A stretch of 64,000 nt of DNA from Phycicoccus sp. M110.8 (lineage in GTDB: Bacteria > Actinomycetota > Actinomycetes > Actinomycetales > Dermatophilaceae), in contig NZ_JAWDIC010000005.1 in assembly GCF_032464895.1 (NCBI RefSeq), positions 62,001 through 126,000 on the forward strand. The letters run 5' to 3'. Positions 44,681 to 53,416 of this stretch are shown here, in pieces. The first letter of the stretch is position 1. Every line of letters begins with the position of its first letter. The notes under the pieces are model-generated. The model was not told where the DNA came from, made no database searches, and worked only from the letters and a program-made list of their open reading frames with translations. Made by a program: the position numbers and the translations under genes.

Positions 44681-45915
44681 CGGCGCTCCTGGGTCTGGAC
44701 CTGCACGGTCGCCCCGTGCTGGTCGCGGGCGGGGGACCGGTCGCTGCCCGCCGGGCGGCAGGCCTTGCCGCGGACGGCGCTCTCGTCACCGTCGTCGCCC
44801 CGCAGGTGTGCGAGGACCTCCACGACCTGGTGGTGGCCGGGACGGTCCGCTGGCAGGAGCGTGAGGTCGCGGAGCACGACGTCGACGGGATGTGGCTCGT
44901 GCAGGCCGCGACGGACGACCTCCGCGCCAACGAGCGGCTCTGCCGGTGGGCGGACCGGCGGCGGGTCTGGAGCGTCAACGCGGGAGACTCCGGAGCCGGG
45001 TCGGCCCGGACCCCCGCCACGACCACCCAGGCGGGTCTCGTCGTCGGGGTGGTGTCCCAGGACGGCACCCCGGACCCCCGCCGGGTGGCGGCTGTCCGCG
45101 ACGCGCTCGCGACCCGGCTGGCGTGCGAGCCGCTCGACCTGCGGCCACGTCGACGGGCCGGCAGCCCCGGCCCGGGCCGGGTGGTGCTGGTCGGCGGCGG
45201 CCCGGGCGCGGAGGACCTGCTGACGGTCAGGGGCCGCCGTGCCCTCTCGGAGGCCGACGTGGTCGTGACCGACCGGCTCGGCCCCACGGGGCTGCTGGCG
45301 GACCTGCCTGCGGACGTCGAGGTGGTCGACGTGGGCAAGACGCCCGGCCTGCACGCGGTGTCGCAGGAGGAGATCAACCGCATCCTCGTCGAGCAGGCGC
45401 AGCGGGGGCGCACGGTCGTCCGCCTCAAGGGCGGCGACCCGTTCGTCTACGGGCGCGGGGGCGAGGAGGTGCTGGCCTGCCGGGCACACGGCATCCCCGT
45501 CGAGGTGGTGCCCGGCGTGAGCTCGGCCCTGAGCGGGCCGGGGCTGGCCGGCATACCCCTCACCCACCGCGGCACCGTCGGCTCGGTGCACGTGGCGCAC
45601 GGACACGGCGTCCTAGAGCCCGCCGCCGTCGCCTCCGTCGTCGGGCGCAGCGCGACCCTCGTGATCCTCATGGGTGTCTCCCTCCTCGCCGAGCACGTCG
45701 ACCAGCTCCTCGCAGCGGGGGCCGACCCGCGCACCCCCGCTGCGGTGGTGGAGCGGGCGAGCCTGCCGGACCAGAGGCTCACCACTGCACCCCTCGAGGG
45801 CCTCGTGGAGCGGTGCCGCGAGGTGGGCGTCGCCGCGCCGGCCGTCGTGGTGGTCGGCGACGTGGCGGCGCCCGGTCTGTTGGAGGAGCCCGGCCTGCTC
45901 GAGGCGCCGGCGTGA
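44677..45915 (+). CDS. cysG: siroheme synthase: precorrin-2 dehydrogenase plus uroporphyrinogen-III C-methyltransferase
   Basis: 412 residues. The N-terminal NAD-binding domain (about 1-145, VLVAGGGPVAARRAAGL and a TPATTTQAG loop) matches the Met8/CysG dehydrogenase-chelatase module. The C-terminal SAM methyltransferase (about 165-400) has VLVGGGPGAEDLLTVRG, RLKGGDPFVYGRGGEE, PGVSSAL and GIPLTHRG. Together they turn uroporphyrinogen III into the siroheme needed by NirB. GTG start overlaps nirD, and the stop overlaps nnaR (GTGA), so heme supply is tied to the reductase. Confidence 0.92.
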   Translation: MTALLGLDLHGRPVLVAGGGPVAARRAAGLAADGALVTVVAPQVCEDLHDLVVAGTVRWQEREVAEHDVDGMWLVQAATDDLRANERLCRWADRRRVWSVNAGDSGAGSARTPATTTQAGLVVGVVSQDGTPDPRRVAAVRDALATRLACEPLDLRPRRRAGSPGPGRVVLVGGGPGAEDLLTVRGRRALSEADVVVTDRLGPTGLLADLPADVEVVDVGKTPGLHAVSQEEINRILVEQAQRGRTVVRLKGGDPFVYGRGGEEVLACRAHGIPVEVVPGVSSALSGPGLAGIPLTHRGTVGSVHVAHGHGVLEPAAVASVVGRSATLVILMGVSLLAEHVDQLLAAGADPRTPAAVVERASLPDQRLTTAPLEGLVERCREVGVAAPAVVVVGDVAAPGLLEEPGLLEAPA

Positions 45916-47027
45916 GTGCACCGTCCCTGGGGCAGGTCATGGCGGGCTGCGTGGTGCTCGTCACCGCCGACCGGCGCTCGTCCGAGCTCGGCTCCGCGCT
46001 GACCCGGCGCGGTGCACAGGTGCGGCACGCCCCGGCGCTGTCGATCGTGCCGCACGAGCACGACGACGAGCTGCTCGCCGCCACCAGGGCGCTCCTCGAC
46101 GACCCGCCCGACACGGTCGTCGTCACGACGGGCATCGGCTTCCGAGGGTGGGTGGAGGCCGCCGACGCGGCCGGGCTCGCCGACGACCTCGTGGAGGTGC
46201 TCGCGCGGGCGCGCATCGTCGCCCGCGGCCCGAAGGCGCGCGGCGCCATCCAGGCCGCCGGGCTGCAGGCCGACTGGGTGGCCGAGTCCGAGACGTCCGC
46301 CGAGATCCTCGACCTGCTGCTCGCCGAGGGCGTGGCCGGCCTGCGGGTCGCCGTGCAGCACCACGGCGCGGGGGCCGACGGGCTCGACGTCGAGCTGGCC
46401 GCAGCCGGCGCCGACGTCGCCAGCCTGGTCGTCTACCGGTGGGGCCCGCCGCCGGACCCCGACGCCCTCGCCGCGTCCGTCCGGGCCGCGGCAGCCGGTG
46501 AGGTCGACGCAGTGGTCTTCACCTCCGCACCCGGCGCGAGCGCATGGCTCGACGCCGCGGACCGCGAGGGGGTGCTGGCCTCGGTCGTGCACCGCTGCGC
46601 GTCCGGCTGCATGGTCACGGCGGCCGTCGGCCCGGTGACCGCCGCGCCCCTGCGCGAGCGCGGCATCGAGCCGATCGTGCCCGAGCGGGGCCGGCTGGGC
46701 GCCCTCGTGCGCGCCCTCGTCGGGCACTACGAGCGGGCGCAGACGTCCGCGGTGGCCACGGTGCTCGGACCGCTGCAGGTCCGGCGCACCGTCGCCCTGC
46801 TCGACGGCCACGTGCTGCCCGTGTCGCCGAGCGGGCTGGAGGTCCTGCGGGTCCTGGCCGACGCCGGCGGCGGCATCGTGACGCGGGGCCAGGTGCTCGC
46901 CGCGCTGCCGGGCGAGTCCACCGACCCCCACGCGGCGGAGGTGGCCATCGCCCGGCTGCGGGAGGTCTGCGGCCGGTCGGTGGTGCAGACGGTCGTCAAG
47001 CGGGGCTACCGGCTTGCCGTGCCCTGA
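45912..47027 (+). CDS. nnaR: HemD-like / winged-helix fusion, probable nitrate regulator NnaR
   Basis: 371 residues. The first about 270 match uroporphyrinogen-III synthase (two alpha/beta lobes; VVTTGIGFRGW, VFTSAPGASAW). The last about 85 are a winged-helix DNA-binding domain of the OmpR-type C-terminal family (PLQVRRTVALLDGHVLPVSPSGLEVLRVLA ... VVQTVVKRGYRLAVP, quoted in part). Such fusions next to nitrite reductase correspond to NnaR of Streptomyces, which acts with GlnR on nitrate/nitrite genes. It may be a pure regulator that has lost synthase activity. GTG at 45912 overlaps cysG. Confidence 0.85.
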   Translation: MSAPSLGQVMAGCVVLVTADRRSSELGSALTRRGAQVRHAPALSIVPHEHDDELLAATRALLDDPPDTVVVTTGIGFRGWVEAADAAGLADDLVEVLARARIVARGPKARGAIQAAGLQADWVAESETSAEILDLLLAEGVAGLRVAVQHHGAGADGLDVELAAAGADVASLVVYRWGPPPDPDALAASVRAAAAGEVDAVVFTSAPGASAWLDAADREGVLASVVHRCASGCMVTAAVGPVTAAPLRERGIEPIVPERGRLGALVRALVGHYERAQTSAVATVLGPLQVRRTVALLDGHVLPVSPSGLEVLRVLADAGGGIVTRGQVLAALPGESTDPHAAEVAIARLREVCGRSVVQTVVKRGYRLAVP

Positions 47028-47051
47028 CGGCCGACACGAACGGGACGCGCG

Positions 47052-47075
47052 CCACGAGCGGGACGGGCGGCTCGT
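47052..47075. terminator. hairpin between convergent genes
   Basis: CACGAGC (47052-47058) pairs with GCTCGTG (47069-47075) across a 10-base loop, between the nnaR stop and the convergent DUF1348 gene. No T-tract; possible bidirectional terminator. Confidence 0.3.
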
Positions 47076-47086
47076 GCGGTGGTGGG

Positions 47087-47554
47087 CTACTGCAGCGGGA
47101 TGTCGTGCCCGGGGGTGCGCTCGTCCTCCGGGCGGGGACCGAAGATGCGCCGCTCGCCCTCGGAGATCGCGAGGTCGTTGATGGAGGCCTCGCGCCGCCG
47201 CATCAGCCCCGCGTCGTCGAACTCCCACAGCTCGTTGCCGTAGCTGCGGAACCACTGGCCGCTGCGGTCGTGGCACTCGTACTGGAACCGGACGGCGATG
47301 CGGTTGCCGGTGAAGCCCCACAGGCTCTTGCGCAGCGCGTAGTCGAGCTCGCGCTCCCACTTCGCCGTGAGGAACTCCACGATCTGGTCGCGCCCGGCCA
47401 GGAAGGTGTCGCGGTTGCGCCACACCGAGTCGGGTGTGTACGCCAGGCTCACGCGGTGCGGGTCCCGGGTGTTCCAGGCGTCCTCCGCGGCCTGCACCTT
47501 CTGCCGGGCGGTCTCCTCGTCGAACGGCGGGAACGGCGGTCGTCCCTCGGTCAT
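47087..47554 (-). CDS. DUF1348 / SnoaL-like (NTF2 fold) protein
   Basis: 155-residue NTF2-like protein. The hallmark opening helix [24 protein letters not shown], then [21 protein letters not shown] and a C-terminal [23 protein letters not shown] (some quoted in part) match DUF1348. Function not established. Of two ATGs, 47554 is preferred because AGGAGAGG sits about 9 bases before it; the ATG at 47563 is only 3 bases from the same site. Confidence 0.82.
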   Translation of the reverse strand: MTEGRPPFPPFDEETARQKVQAAEDAWNTRDPHRVSLAYTPDSVWRNRDTFLAGRDQIVEFLTAKWERELDYALRKSLWGFTGNRIAVRFQYECHDRSGQWFRSYGNELWEFDDAGLMRRREASINDLAISEGERRIFGPRPEDERTPGHDIPLQ

Positions 47555-47650
47555 GGCTCCCATCCTCTCCTGTGCCCGGCGTCCCCTGCTCGGCCTCGCG
47601 GTCCTTCCTACTCCTCGGACGCGGGTCGCGCTCGGGACCCGGGGTGCACC

Positions 47651-47656
47651 TAGCCT
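47651..47656 (+). promoter_or_regulatory. -10 box of leaderless Hsp70-like gene
   Basis: TAGCCT ends 7 bases before the ATG at 47664; no ribosome-binding site is present. Confidence 0.5.
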
Positions 47657-47663
47657 TGCGGGC

Positions 47664-49214
47664 ATGGATCTCGGGCTGGACTTCGGCACCACGCACACGG
47701 TCGTCGCGCACGCGGACCGGGGCAACTACCCGGTCGTGTCGTTCCTCGACGCCGACGGGGACGCCCACGACCACTTCCCGTCGGTCGCAGCCCTCGACAG
47801 GGACGGGCTCGTGTTCGGCTTCGAGGCGCTGGAGGCGGGGCGGCGGGGCACCCCGGTGGTGCGCTCGTTCAAGCGCGCCCTGGCAGAGCCCGGCACGGCG
47901 CCCGGGGCCACCCTCGATGTCGGTGGCCGGGACGTCCCGTTGCTCGAGGTCCTGACCGGCTTCTTCGCCTCCCTGCGCCGGGCCCTGCAGGAGGCATCCA
48001 GCGTGGATCGGGTGCCGGGCGCCGGCGAGGACGTCCGGGTCGTGCTGGGCGTGCCCGCGCAGGCCCACAGCGCCCAGCGCTTCCTCACCCTCGAGGCCTG
48101 CCGCCGGGCCGGATTCACCGTGGCCGGCATGGTCAACGAGCCGTCGGCGGCCAGCCTCGAGTTCGCCCACCGGCAGGCCCGGTCGATCACCTCGCGGCGC
48201 AACATCGTCGTGGTCTACGACCTCGGCGGTGGCACCTTCGACACCTCCCTCGTCCAGCTCGACGGGACGACCCACGAGGTCCTCGACTCGCGCGGCGTGA
48301 ACCGCCTGGGCGGTGACGACTTCGACGAGGCGCTCGCCGACCTGGCGCTGAGGGCCGCCGGGGCCCGCCGCGACGACCTGGCCGCGGGCGACTGGGCGGC
48401 CCTCGTCGACCAGTGCCGCGAGGCCAAGGAGCGGCTGACGCCCCAGTCGCGGCGGGTGCCCCTGGAGGTGCCGGGGACGGAACCGCAGCTGGTCAGCGTC
48501 GACGTCGCCGACTACTACGCCGCCGTCACGCCCCTGGTCGAGCAGTCGGTGGCGGCCATGGAGCCGCTCGTGGCCACCCTCCCACCCGGCGACGACCCGA
48601 TGGGGCTCGAGGGCGTCGCCGGCATCTACCTCGTCGGCGGCGCGAGCGGTCTTCCCCTGGTGCCGAGGCTGCTGCGCGAGCGGTTCGGGCGCCGGGTGCA
48701 CCGGGCGCCGCTGCCCAGCGCGTCGTCCGCGGTCGGCCTCGCCATCGCGGCCGACCGGTCGGCCGGCTTCTCGCTGCAGGACCGCCTCTCGCGCGGGTTC
48801 GGCGTCTTCCGGGAGCGCGAGGCCGGGGCGGGGGTCTCCTTCGACCCGGTGCTGGACCGCTCGCTCGCGACCGCGCCGTCGGTGGGCGCCGACGCCTCGT
48901 CCGAGCCGGTGGTCGTGACCCGGAGGTACCAGGCGGCGCACAACATCGGGTGGTTCCGCTTCGTGGAGTACTCCTCGGTGGACGACCAGGGCGAGCCGAG
49001 GGGTGACCTGGCGCCCGTGGGCGAGGTCGTGTTCCCGTTCGACCCGGCGCTGCAGCGCGACGGCGAGCGGCTGCCGGACGGCATCGCGATCGAGCGCCTC
49101 GGGAGCGGCCCCACCGTGGAGGAGCGCTACACCGTCGACGCGGCCGGCATCGTGGCCGTGACCATCACCGACCTGACGACCGGGTACCGGCAGGAGCAGG
49201 TCCTGCGGGCCTGA
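47664..49214 (+). CDS. Hsp70/DnaK-like ATPase-fold protein
   Basis: 516 residues. The actin-like ATPase domain carries [13 protein letters not shown] (phosphate 1), [13 protein letters not shown] (phosphate 2), [14 protein letters not shown] and [16 protein letters not shown] (adenosine). Unlike DnaK (about 620 residues) the last about 115 residues form only a short, altered beta part and there is no helical lid, so normal substrate clamping is unlikely. No dnaJ or grpE is nearby. It may be a specialised chaperone-like ATPase. Leaderless ATG at 47664. Confidence 0.82.
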   Translation: MDLGLDFGTTHTVVAHADRGNYPVVSFLDADGDAHDHFPSVAALDRDGLVFGFEALEAGRRGTPVVRSFKRALAEPGTAPGATLDVGGRDVPLLEVLTGFFASLRRALQEASSVDRVPGAGEDVRVVLGVPAQAHSAQRFLTLEACRRAGFTVAGMVNEPSAASLEFAHRQARSITSRRNIVVVYDLGGGTFDTSLVQLDGTTHEVLDSRGVNRLGGDDFDEALADLALRAAGARRDDLAAGDWAALVDQCREAKERLTPQSRRVPLEVPGTEPQLVSVDVADYYAAVTPLVEQSVAAMEPLVATLPPGDDPMGLEGVAGIYLVGGASGLPLVPRLLRERFGRRVHRAPLPSASSAVGLAIAADRSAGFSLQDRLSRGFGVFREREAGAGVSFDPVLDRSLATAPSVGADASSEPVVVTRRYQAAHNIGWFRFVEYSSVDDQGEPRGDLAPVGEVVFPFDPALQRDGERLPDGIAIERLGSGPTVEERYTVDAAGIVAVTITDLTTGYRQEQVLRA

Positions 49215-49235
49215 CCGCTGCGTGCCTGCGCCCGG

Positions 49236-49742
49236 TCAGCGGCGCGGCAGCTCGTGCAGGGCGACCGCTCCCAGGACCCCGTCCTGCACCACCGCGGTCA
49301 TGTACGTGCACGAGGGCTGCCGCCGCCGGTCGGTGGGGGAGCCGGGGTTGAGCAGCCGCAGGCCCCGCTGTGTGGTCGTGTCCCAGGGGATGTGGCTGTG
49401 CCCGAAGACGAGGACGTCGAGGTCGGGGTGGTCCGCCTCGCACCGTGCCTCGCGCCCCGTCGCGGGTCCCGTCTCGTGCACGACGCCGAACCGCAGCCCC
49501 TCGACGTCCACGGTCGCCAGCTCGGGGAGCCGATCCCGCAGCACCCCGTGGTCGTTGTTGCCCGCCACCCCGACCAGGCGCCGGGCCCGGGACTCCAGCG
49601 CGTCGAGGAGGGCCACGTCGACCCAGTCGCCGGCGTGCAGGACGAGGTCGGCCCCGTCGACGGCTCGCCAGACTTCCTCGGGCAGGTCCCTGGCGCGCTT
49701 CGGCAGGTGTGTGTCGGCGACCAGCAGCAGGCGTGTCGTCAT
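49236..49742 (-). CDS. metallophosphoesterase (YfcE/MJ0936 type)
   Basis: 168-residue calcineurin-like phosphodiesterase with the complete metal-binding set: VADTHLP, HAGDW, GNNDHG, the histidine after VVHETG and the closing FGHSHIP, then LLNPGSPTDRRRQP typical of this subgroup. It hydrolyses phosphodiester or cyclic-nucleotide-like bonds in the family; natural substrate unknown. Convergent with the Hsp70-like gene, 21 bases apart. Confidence 0.88.
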   Translation of the reverse strand: MTTRLLLVADTHLPKRARDLPEEVWRAVDGADLVLHAGDWVDVALLDALESRARRLVGVAGNNDHGVLRDRLPELATVDVEGLRFGVVHETGPATGREARCEADHPDLDVLVFGHSHIPWDTTTQRGLRLLNPGSPTDRRRQPSCTYMTAVVQDGVLGAVALHELPRR

Positions 49743-49804
49743 GGGTGCGTGGGAGTGGCGGGGGTGCCGGGGGAGTGTCGGGGGGTATGCCGGGTGCCCG
49801 CCGG

Positions 49805-52003
49805 TCAGGCCTCGGTGACCTCAGGGACCTCGAGGACGTCGGCGGCAGCGGGGACCTCGGTCGCCGGAGCCGCGGCCTGCCGCTTCTCCAGCGCCTTGGT
49901 CAGCAGGGTGACCAGGGCCTCGAGCTGGACGTCCGCGGACGAGCCGACCTCCTCGTCCGACCCATCGAGGGCGCGCGCGGCGAGCCCCGCCTTGTCGTCG
50001 ATGAGCTGGGCGATGCGCGGGTCGATCGTCTGGGCCGCGATGATCCGCCACGCGGTGACCGGCTCGGTCTGGCCGATCCGGTGCACGCGGTCGATCGCCT
50101 GGGTCTGCTCGGCCGAGGTCCACGAGAGCTCGGCGAGGACGACGTTCGAGGCGACCTGGAGGTTGAGGCCGACGCCCGCCGCGGTGAGCGAGCAGACCAC
50201 GACCGAGACCTCGGGGTCGGTCAGGAACGCGTCGATGGCCACCTTGCGGGCCTTCGGCGTCTGGTCGCCGCGGATCGAGGAGTACCCGATCCCGCGCCGC
50301 GCGAAGGTCTGCTCCGCCTCGTCCATGACGTCGATGTGCTTGGCGAAGAACACGACCTTGCCGACGTTGCGCGCCAGCTGGGCCGCGTAGTCGGCCGCGA
50401 GCCCGGCCTTGGCCTGGCCGATGCGGCGCATGACGGTGAAGACGTTGTCGCCGGTCTTGTCCGACCCGCCGTCCTCGCGCTCCCACTCGGCGACCCGGCG
50501 GACCAGGTCGTGGTCGATGCCGTCGACGACGACCGACACCTTGCGCGTCGCGAGCGCGGACTCGTACCGCGCCACCAGCCGCCGCGCCAGCTCCTGCTCG
50601 GCGGCGCGGATGGAGCGCCCTGCCTCGTCGTCGAGCTCGACCGGGAGGTCGGCGATCCGGCGGGACGGGATGTCCGCAGCCACGTCGACCTTGCGACGGC
50701 GGACGATGCCGAGGTCGATGACGCTGGTGCGGGCGGCCTTGTAGAAGCCGTGGTCGGCCGGGGTGAGGCCGTTCTCCTCGAGGGCGGCCATCAGCGTCAT
50801 CCGCGGCTTGGTGTCGTCGATCCACCCGAGGAACTGCCAGATGGCGCGGAAGTCCTCGATGTCGTTGATGAGCGGCGTCCCGGTGAGCGCCATGAGCAGC
50901 GGGTTGAGGCGGCGCGACCGGATGCGTTCGGACAGCTCGAGGACGTGCCGCGAGCGCTGCGAGGTCTTGTTCTTGATGAAGTGGGCCTCGTCGACGACCA
51001 TGCCCTGGAAGCCGTGCTCGCCGAGCCAGCCGACGTGCCGGTCGAGGATCTCGTAGTTGACGATGACGATGTCGGCGAAGCCGTCGACCGTCTCGCCGTT
51101 GCCGTGCACGACCGTCGAGGTGCGGCGCGGGGTCCACAGCTCGGCCTCGCGCGCCCAGTTGGCCTTGACGACGTTCGGCACGGCGACCAGCAGCGGGAAG
51201 GCGTCGGCGGCCTCTGCGGCCAGCAGCGCCTGCGCGGTCTTGCCCAGGCCGGGCTCGTCGGCCAGCAGGAAGGTCCGGTGGCCCTCAGCGGCGGCCGCCA
51301 CGAGCTGGGCCTGGTGGCGCATGAGGTGCAGCCCGCGCATGCCCATCGGCAGGTCCGGGTCCTCCGGCAACGGCATACAGGTCGCGTCCCCGCCGCTCTC
51401 GAACGCACGGAACAGCGGCGTCAGCAGCTCCCAGCCACCCAGGCGGTTGGTCGTGGGGCGCGGGGGGACGGCGGAGTAGTCCGGCGCCAGGAACGGGTTG
51501 GCGAGCTGGCGGGCGATGACGGTCGGCGGCACGATCCGCTGGGGGGCGGCAGGCGCCGCCGCGGTCTCGTCGGGCTCGGGCTCCTCCTCGGGCTCGACCT
51601 CCCGGCCGGCCGCGCGGAGCATGTCCTCCTTGAGGCTGAGGGCGGCGGAGGAGACGGTGGCGTCCTCGGCCAGCAGCGCCAGCAGGGACGTGTCGCGGGC
51701 CGCGGTCTTCGCCAGGATCGTGGCGATCCCGTCGAGCCGGGTCAGGACGGCGGAGCGCTCCGCCTCGGAGACCTCCGGATCGGTCTTGACCCGCGCGCGC
51801 TCCTCGCGCACGAGCAGGGCGACCACCTGGTACGCCGTGCGCGCGCCGGGGCGCACCGGGCCGCGCTGCGCCGCGGCCTCGACCTGGCGGACGGCCTTGG
51901 CCAGGACGGGGAGGATGCCCTCCTCGTCCCGGGCGCGCGGACGCCGCCCCTCGCGGGACGTGGGACGCGACGCGCCGGAACGGCGCGGAGCTCGCTGTGC
52001 CAA
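49805..52003 (-). CDS. SNF2-family DEAD/DEAH-box helicase-like protein
   Basis: 732 residues. The N-terminal 200 residues are helical and charged with a Pro/Glu-rich linker. Then come the SNF2 motor motifs: LHLMRHQAQLV (Q-like), Walker A DEPGLGKT near 248-256 (usually DEMGLGKT), VVDEAHFIKN near 335, ALTGTPLIND, SLTAAGVGLNLQ and QAIDRVHRIGQ (motif VI). It should move on or remodel DNA-protein complexes; no nuclease or modification neighbour is seen. Start: TTG at 52003, preceded by AAGGA at 6 bases; there is no ATG or GTG as good, and upstream sequence looks non-coding. Confidence 0.85.
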   Translation of the reverse strand: MAQRAPRRSGASRPTSREGRRPRARDEEGILPVLAKAVRQVEAAAQRGPVRPGARTAYQVVALLVREERARVKTDPEVSEAERSAVLTRLDGIATILAKTAARDTSLLALLAEDATVSSAALSLKEDMLRAAGREVEPEEEPEPDETAAAPAAPQRIVPPTVIARQLANPFLAPDYSAVPPRPTTNRLGGWELLTPLFRAFESGGDATCMPLPEDPDLPMGMRGLHLMRHQAQLVAAAAEGHRTFLLADEPGLGKTAQALLAAEAADAFPLLVAVPNVVKANWAREAELWTPRRTSTVVHGNGETVDGFADIVIVNYEILDRHVGWLGEHGFQGMVVDEAHFIKNKTSQRSRHVLELSERIRSRRLNPLLMALTGTPLINDIEDFRAIWQFLGWIDDTKPRMTLMAALEENGLTPADHGFYKAARTSVIDLGIVRRRKVDVAADIPSRRIADLPVELDDEAGRSIRAAEQELARRLVARYESALATRKVSVVVDGIDHDLVRRVAEWEREDGGSDKTGDNVFTVMRRIGQAKAGLAADYAAQLARNVGKVVFFAKHIDVMDEAEQTFARRGIGYSSIRGDQTPKARKVAIDAFLTDPEVSVVVCSLTAAGVGLNLQVASNVVLAELSWTSAEQTQAIDRVHRIGQTEPVTAWRIIAAQTIDPRIAQLIDDKAGLAARALDGSDEEVGSSADVQLEALVTLLTKALEKRQAAAPATEVPAAADVLEVPEVTEA

Positions 52004-52345
52004 GCGGGTTCCTTCTCCTGGGTCGGACGCGGCACGGGCCGAGGACGGTGCCGGGGCACCGAGCGTGGGGCGGCTCGCCTGCCCGCCGACGGCACGACGC
52101 ACCGGACCGGTGCGGCCGCGCGGCAGGGGAGGGGCTGGACCCGTGTCGCTGGAAGCGCGCCCACGCCGAGCGGCGGGACGCAGGTCCCAGCGTACGCGGT
52201 CGGGCCGGTCGAGGGGTACCCGACCGGCCGATCGGCGCGCCACCTGCCCGACCGATGAGGTCCGGCGCCCTCGCAGGTCAACCCTGCAGACGATGTCGTC
52301 ACCCCGCGGCAGACTGGCGCCACCACCCAGGCAGGAGCGTGCCCC
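52004..52345. other. 342-bp intergenic region between divergent genes
   Basis: No supported gene. It holds an operator-like palindrome CGCACCGG-A-CCGGTGCG (52098-52114), a 9-bp stem GGCCGGTCG/CGACCGGCC (52203-52229), and a CAGACT -10 candidate (52310-52315) for the rightward gene. Confidence 0.5.
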
Positions 52346-52993
52346 ATGTCCCTCACCCGGATCCAGAACCTCTCGATCTCGCTCGACGGCTTCGCCACGG
52401 GGGAGCCGCAGTCCCTCGAGGCGCCGTTCGGCCACGCCGGCATGCGCCTGCACCAGTGGATGATGGCCACCCGCTTCTGGGATCCGGCCGGCAGCGACGG
52501 GGTCGACAACGCCATGGCCCAGCGGCACGAGCACGGGATCGGCGCCGAGATCATGGGCGCCAACAAGTTCGGGCCGCCCGGCTGGCAGGACGACGCGGAC
52601 TGGCGCGGCTGGTGGGGCGACAACCCGCCGTTCCACACGCCGACCTTCGTCCTGACCCACCGCCCCCGCCCGCCCATGGAGATGGAGGGCGGGACCACGT
52701 TCCACTTCCTCGACGCGACCCCCGCTGAGGCCCTCGCCGTGGCGCGCGAGGCCGCCGGCGACCTCGACGTGCGGATCGGCGGCGGCCCCACCGTGGCCCG
52801 TGACTTCCTCGCGGCCGGGCTCGTCGACCACGTGCACCTCGTCCAGGTCCCGATCGTCCTCGGGCGCGGCGTGCGCCTGTGGGACGGCCTCGAGGGCATC
52901 GAGGAGGGGTATGCCGTCGAGACCGTCTCCTCACCCAGCGGCGTGACCCACCTGACCTTCACGCGGAGGGAGAGCGGCGCCGAGGGTGCCTGA
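52346..52993 (+). CDS. dihydrofolate-reductase-like (RibD C-domain) family protein
   Basis: 215 residues. The reductase fold of the DHFR/RibD-C superfamily is visible: NLSISLDGFATG at the N-terminus, IGAEIMGANKFGP, FVLTHRPRPP, VRIGGGPTVARDFLAAGLVDHVHL (in part) and VPIVLGRGVRLWDG. These proteins are NAD(P)H-dependent reductases of unknown substrate; it is not a true folate DHFR by length and motif. ATG at 52346 with AGGAG about 9 bases upstream. Confidence 0.85.
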   Translation: MSLTRIQNLSISLDGFATGEPQSLEAPFGHAGMRLHQWMMATRFWDPAGSDGVDNAMAQRHEHGIGAEIMGANKFGPPGWQDDADWRGWWGDNPPFHTPTFVLTHRPRPPMEMEGGTTFHFLDATPAEALAVAREAAGDLDVRIGGGPTVARDFLAAGLVDHVHLVQVPIVLGRGVRLWDGLEGIEEGYAVETVSSPSGVTHLTFTRRESGAEGA

Positions 52994-53043
52994 CGGCCCA
53001 ATCCGGTTGCCGCAGCGCTGCCGAGGTTGCGACGCTGGCGGGT

Positions 53044-53376
53044 ATGCCGTCGCCCCAGTTCGAGCCGCCGTTCGACCAGCTGCTGGCCACCGCCGAGCGG
53101 GTCGCGCGTGAACGCCCTGACGTCGACCTCGAGATGGCGCGCGAGGTCTTCGAGGAGGCGGCGACGCTGCTCTACAACGGCCTGGCGGTGGAGGGGCTGG
53201 ACGAGCACGACGCCCACGTCGTCGTCGCGGGGCTCTGTGAGGACCTCGTCTCCGTGGACCCCGGTGCGGCTGTGCGCCGGCGCACCCGCGCAGCCCTCGA
53301 CGAGCCCGCCGGACTGCACGACCCGAAGGGTGTCGCCGCGGCATACGAGGTCTCGACCCGGATCCTGCAGCTCTGA
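53044..53376 (+). CDS. small helical protein, hypothetical
   Basis: 110 residues, acidic, almost entirely helical (RPDVDLEMAREVFEEAATLLYNGL, in part; DPKGVAAAYEVSTRILQL). No domain recognised. ATG at 53044; a GACGCT -10 candidate ends 7 bases before it, so it may be leaderless. It follows the DHFR-like gene by 50 bases on the same strand and converges with the dehalogenase-like gene. Confidence 0.55.
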   Translation: MPSPQFEPPFDQLLATAERVARERPDVDLEMAREVFEEAATLLYNGLAVEGLDEHDAHVVVAGLCEDLVSVDPGAAVRRRTRAALDEPAGLHDPKGVAAAYEVSTRILQL

Positions 53377-53416
53377 ACGATTCGAGCGGGCGGGACGGCA
53401 GCCCCTGCTGCGGTTC

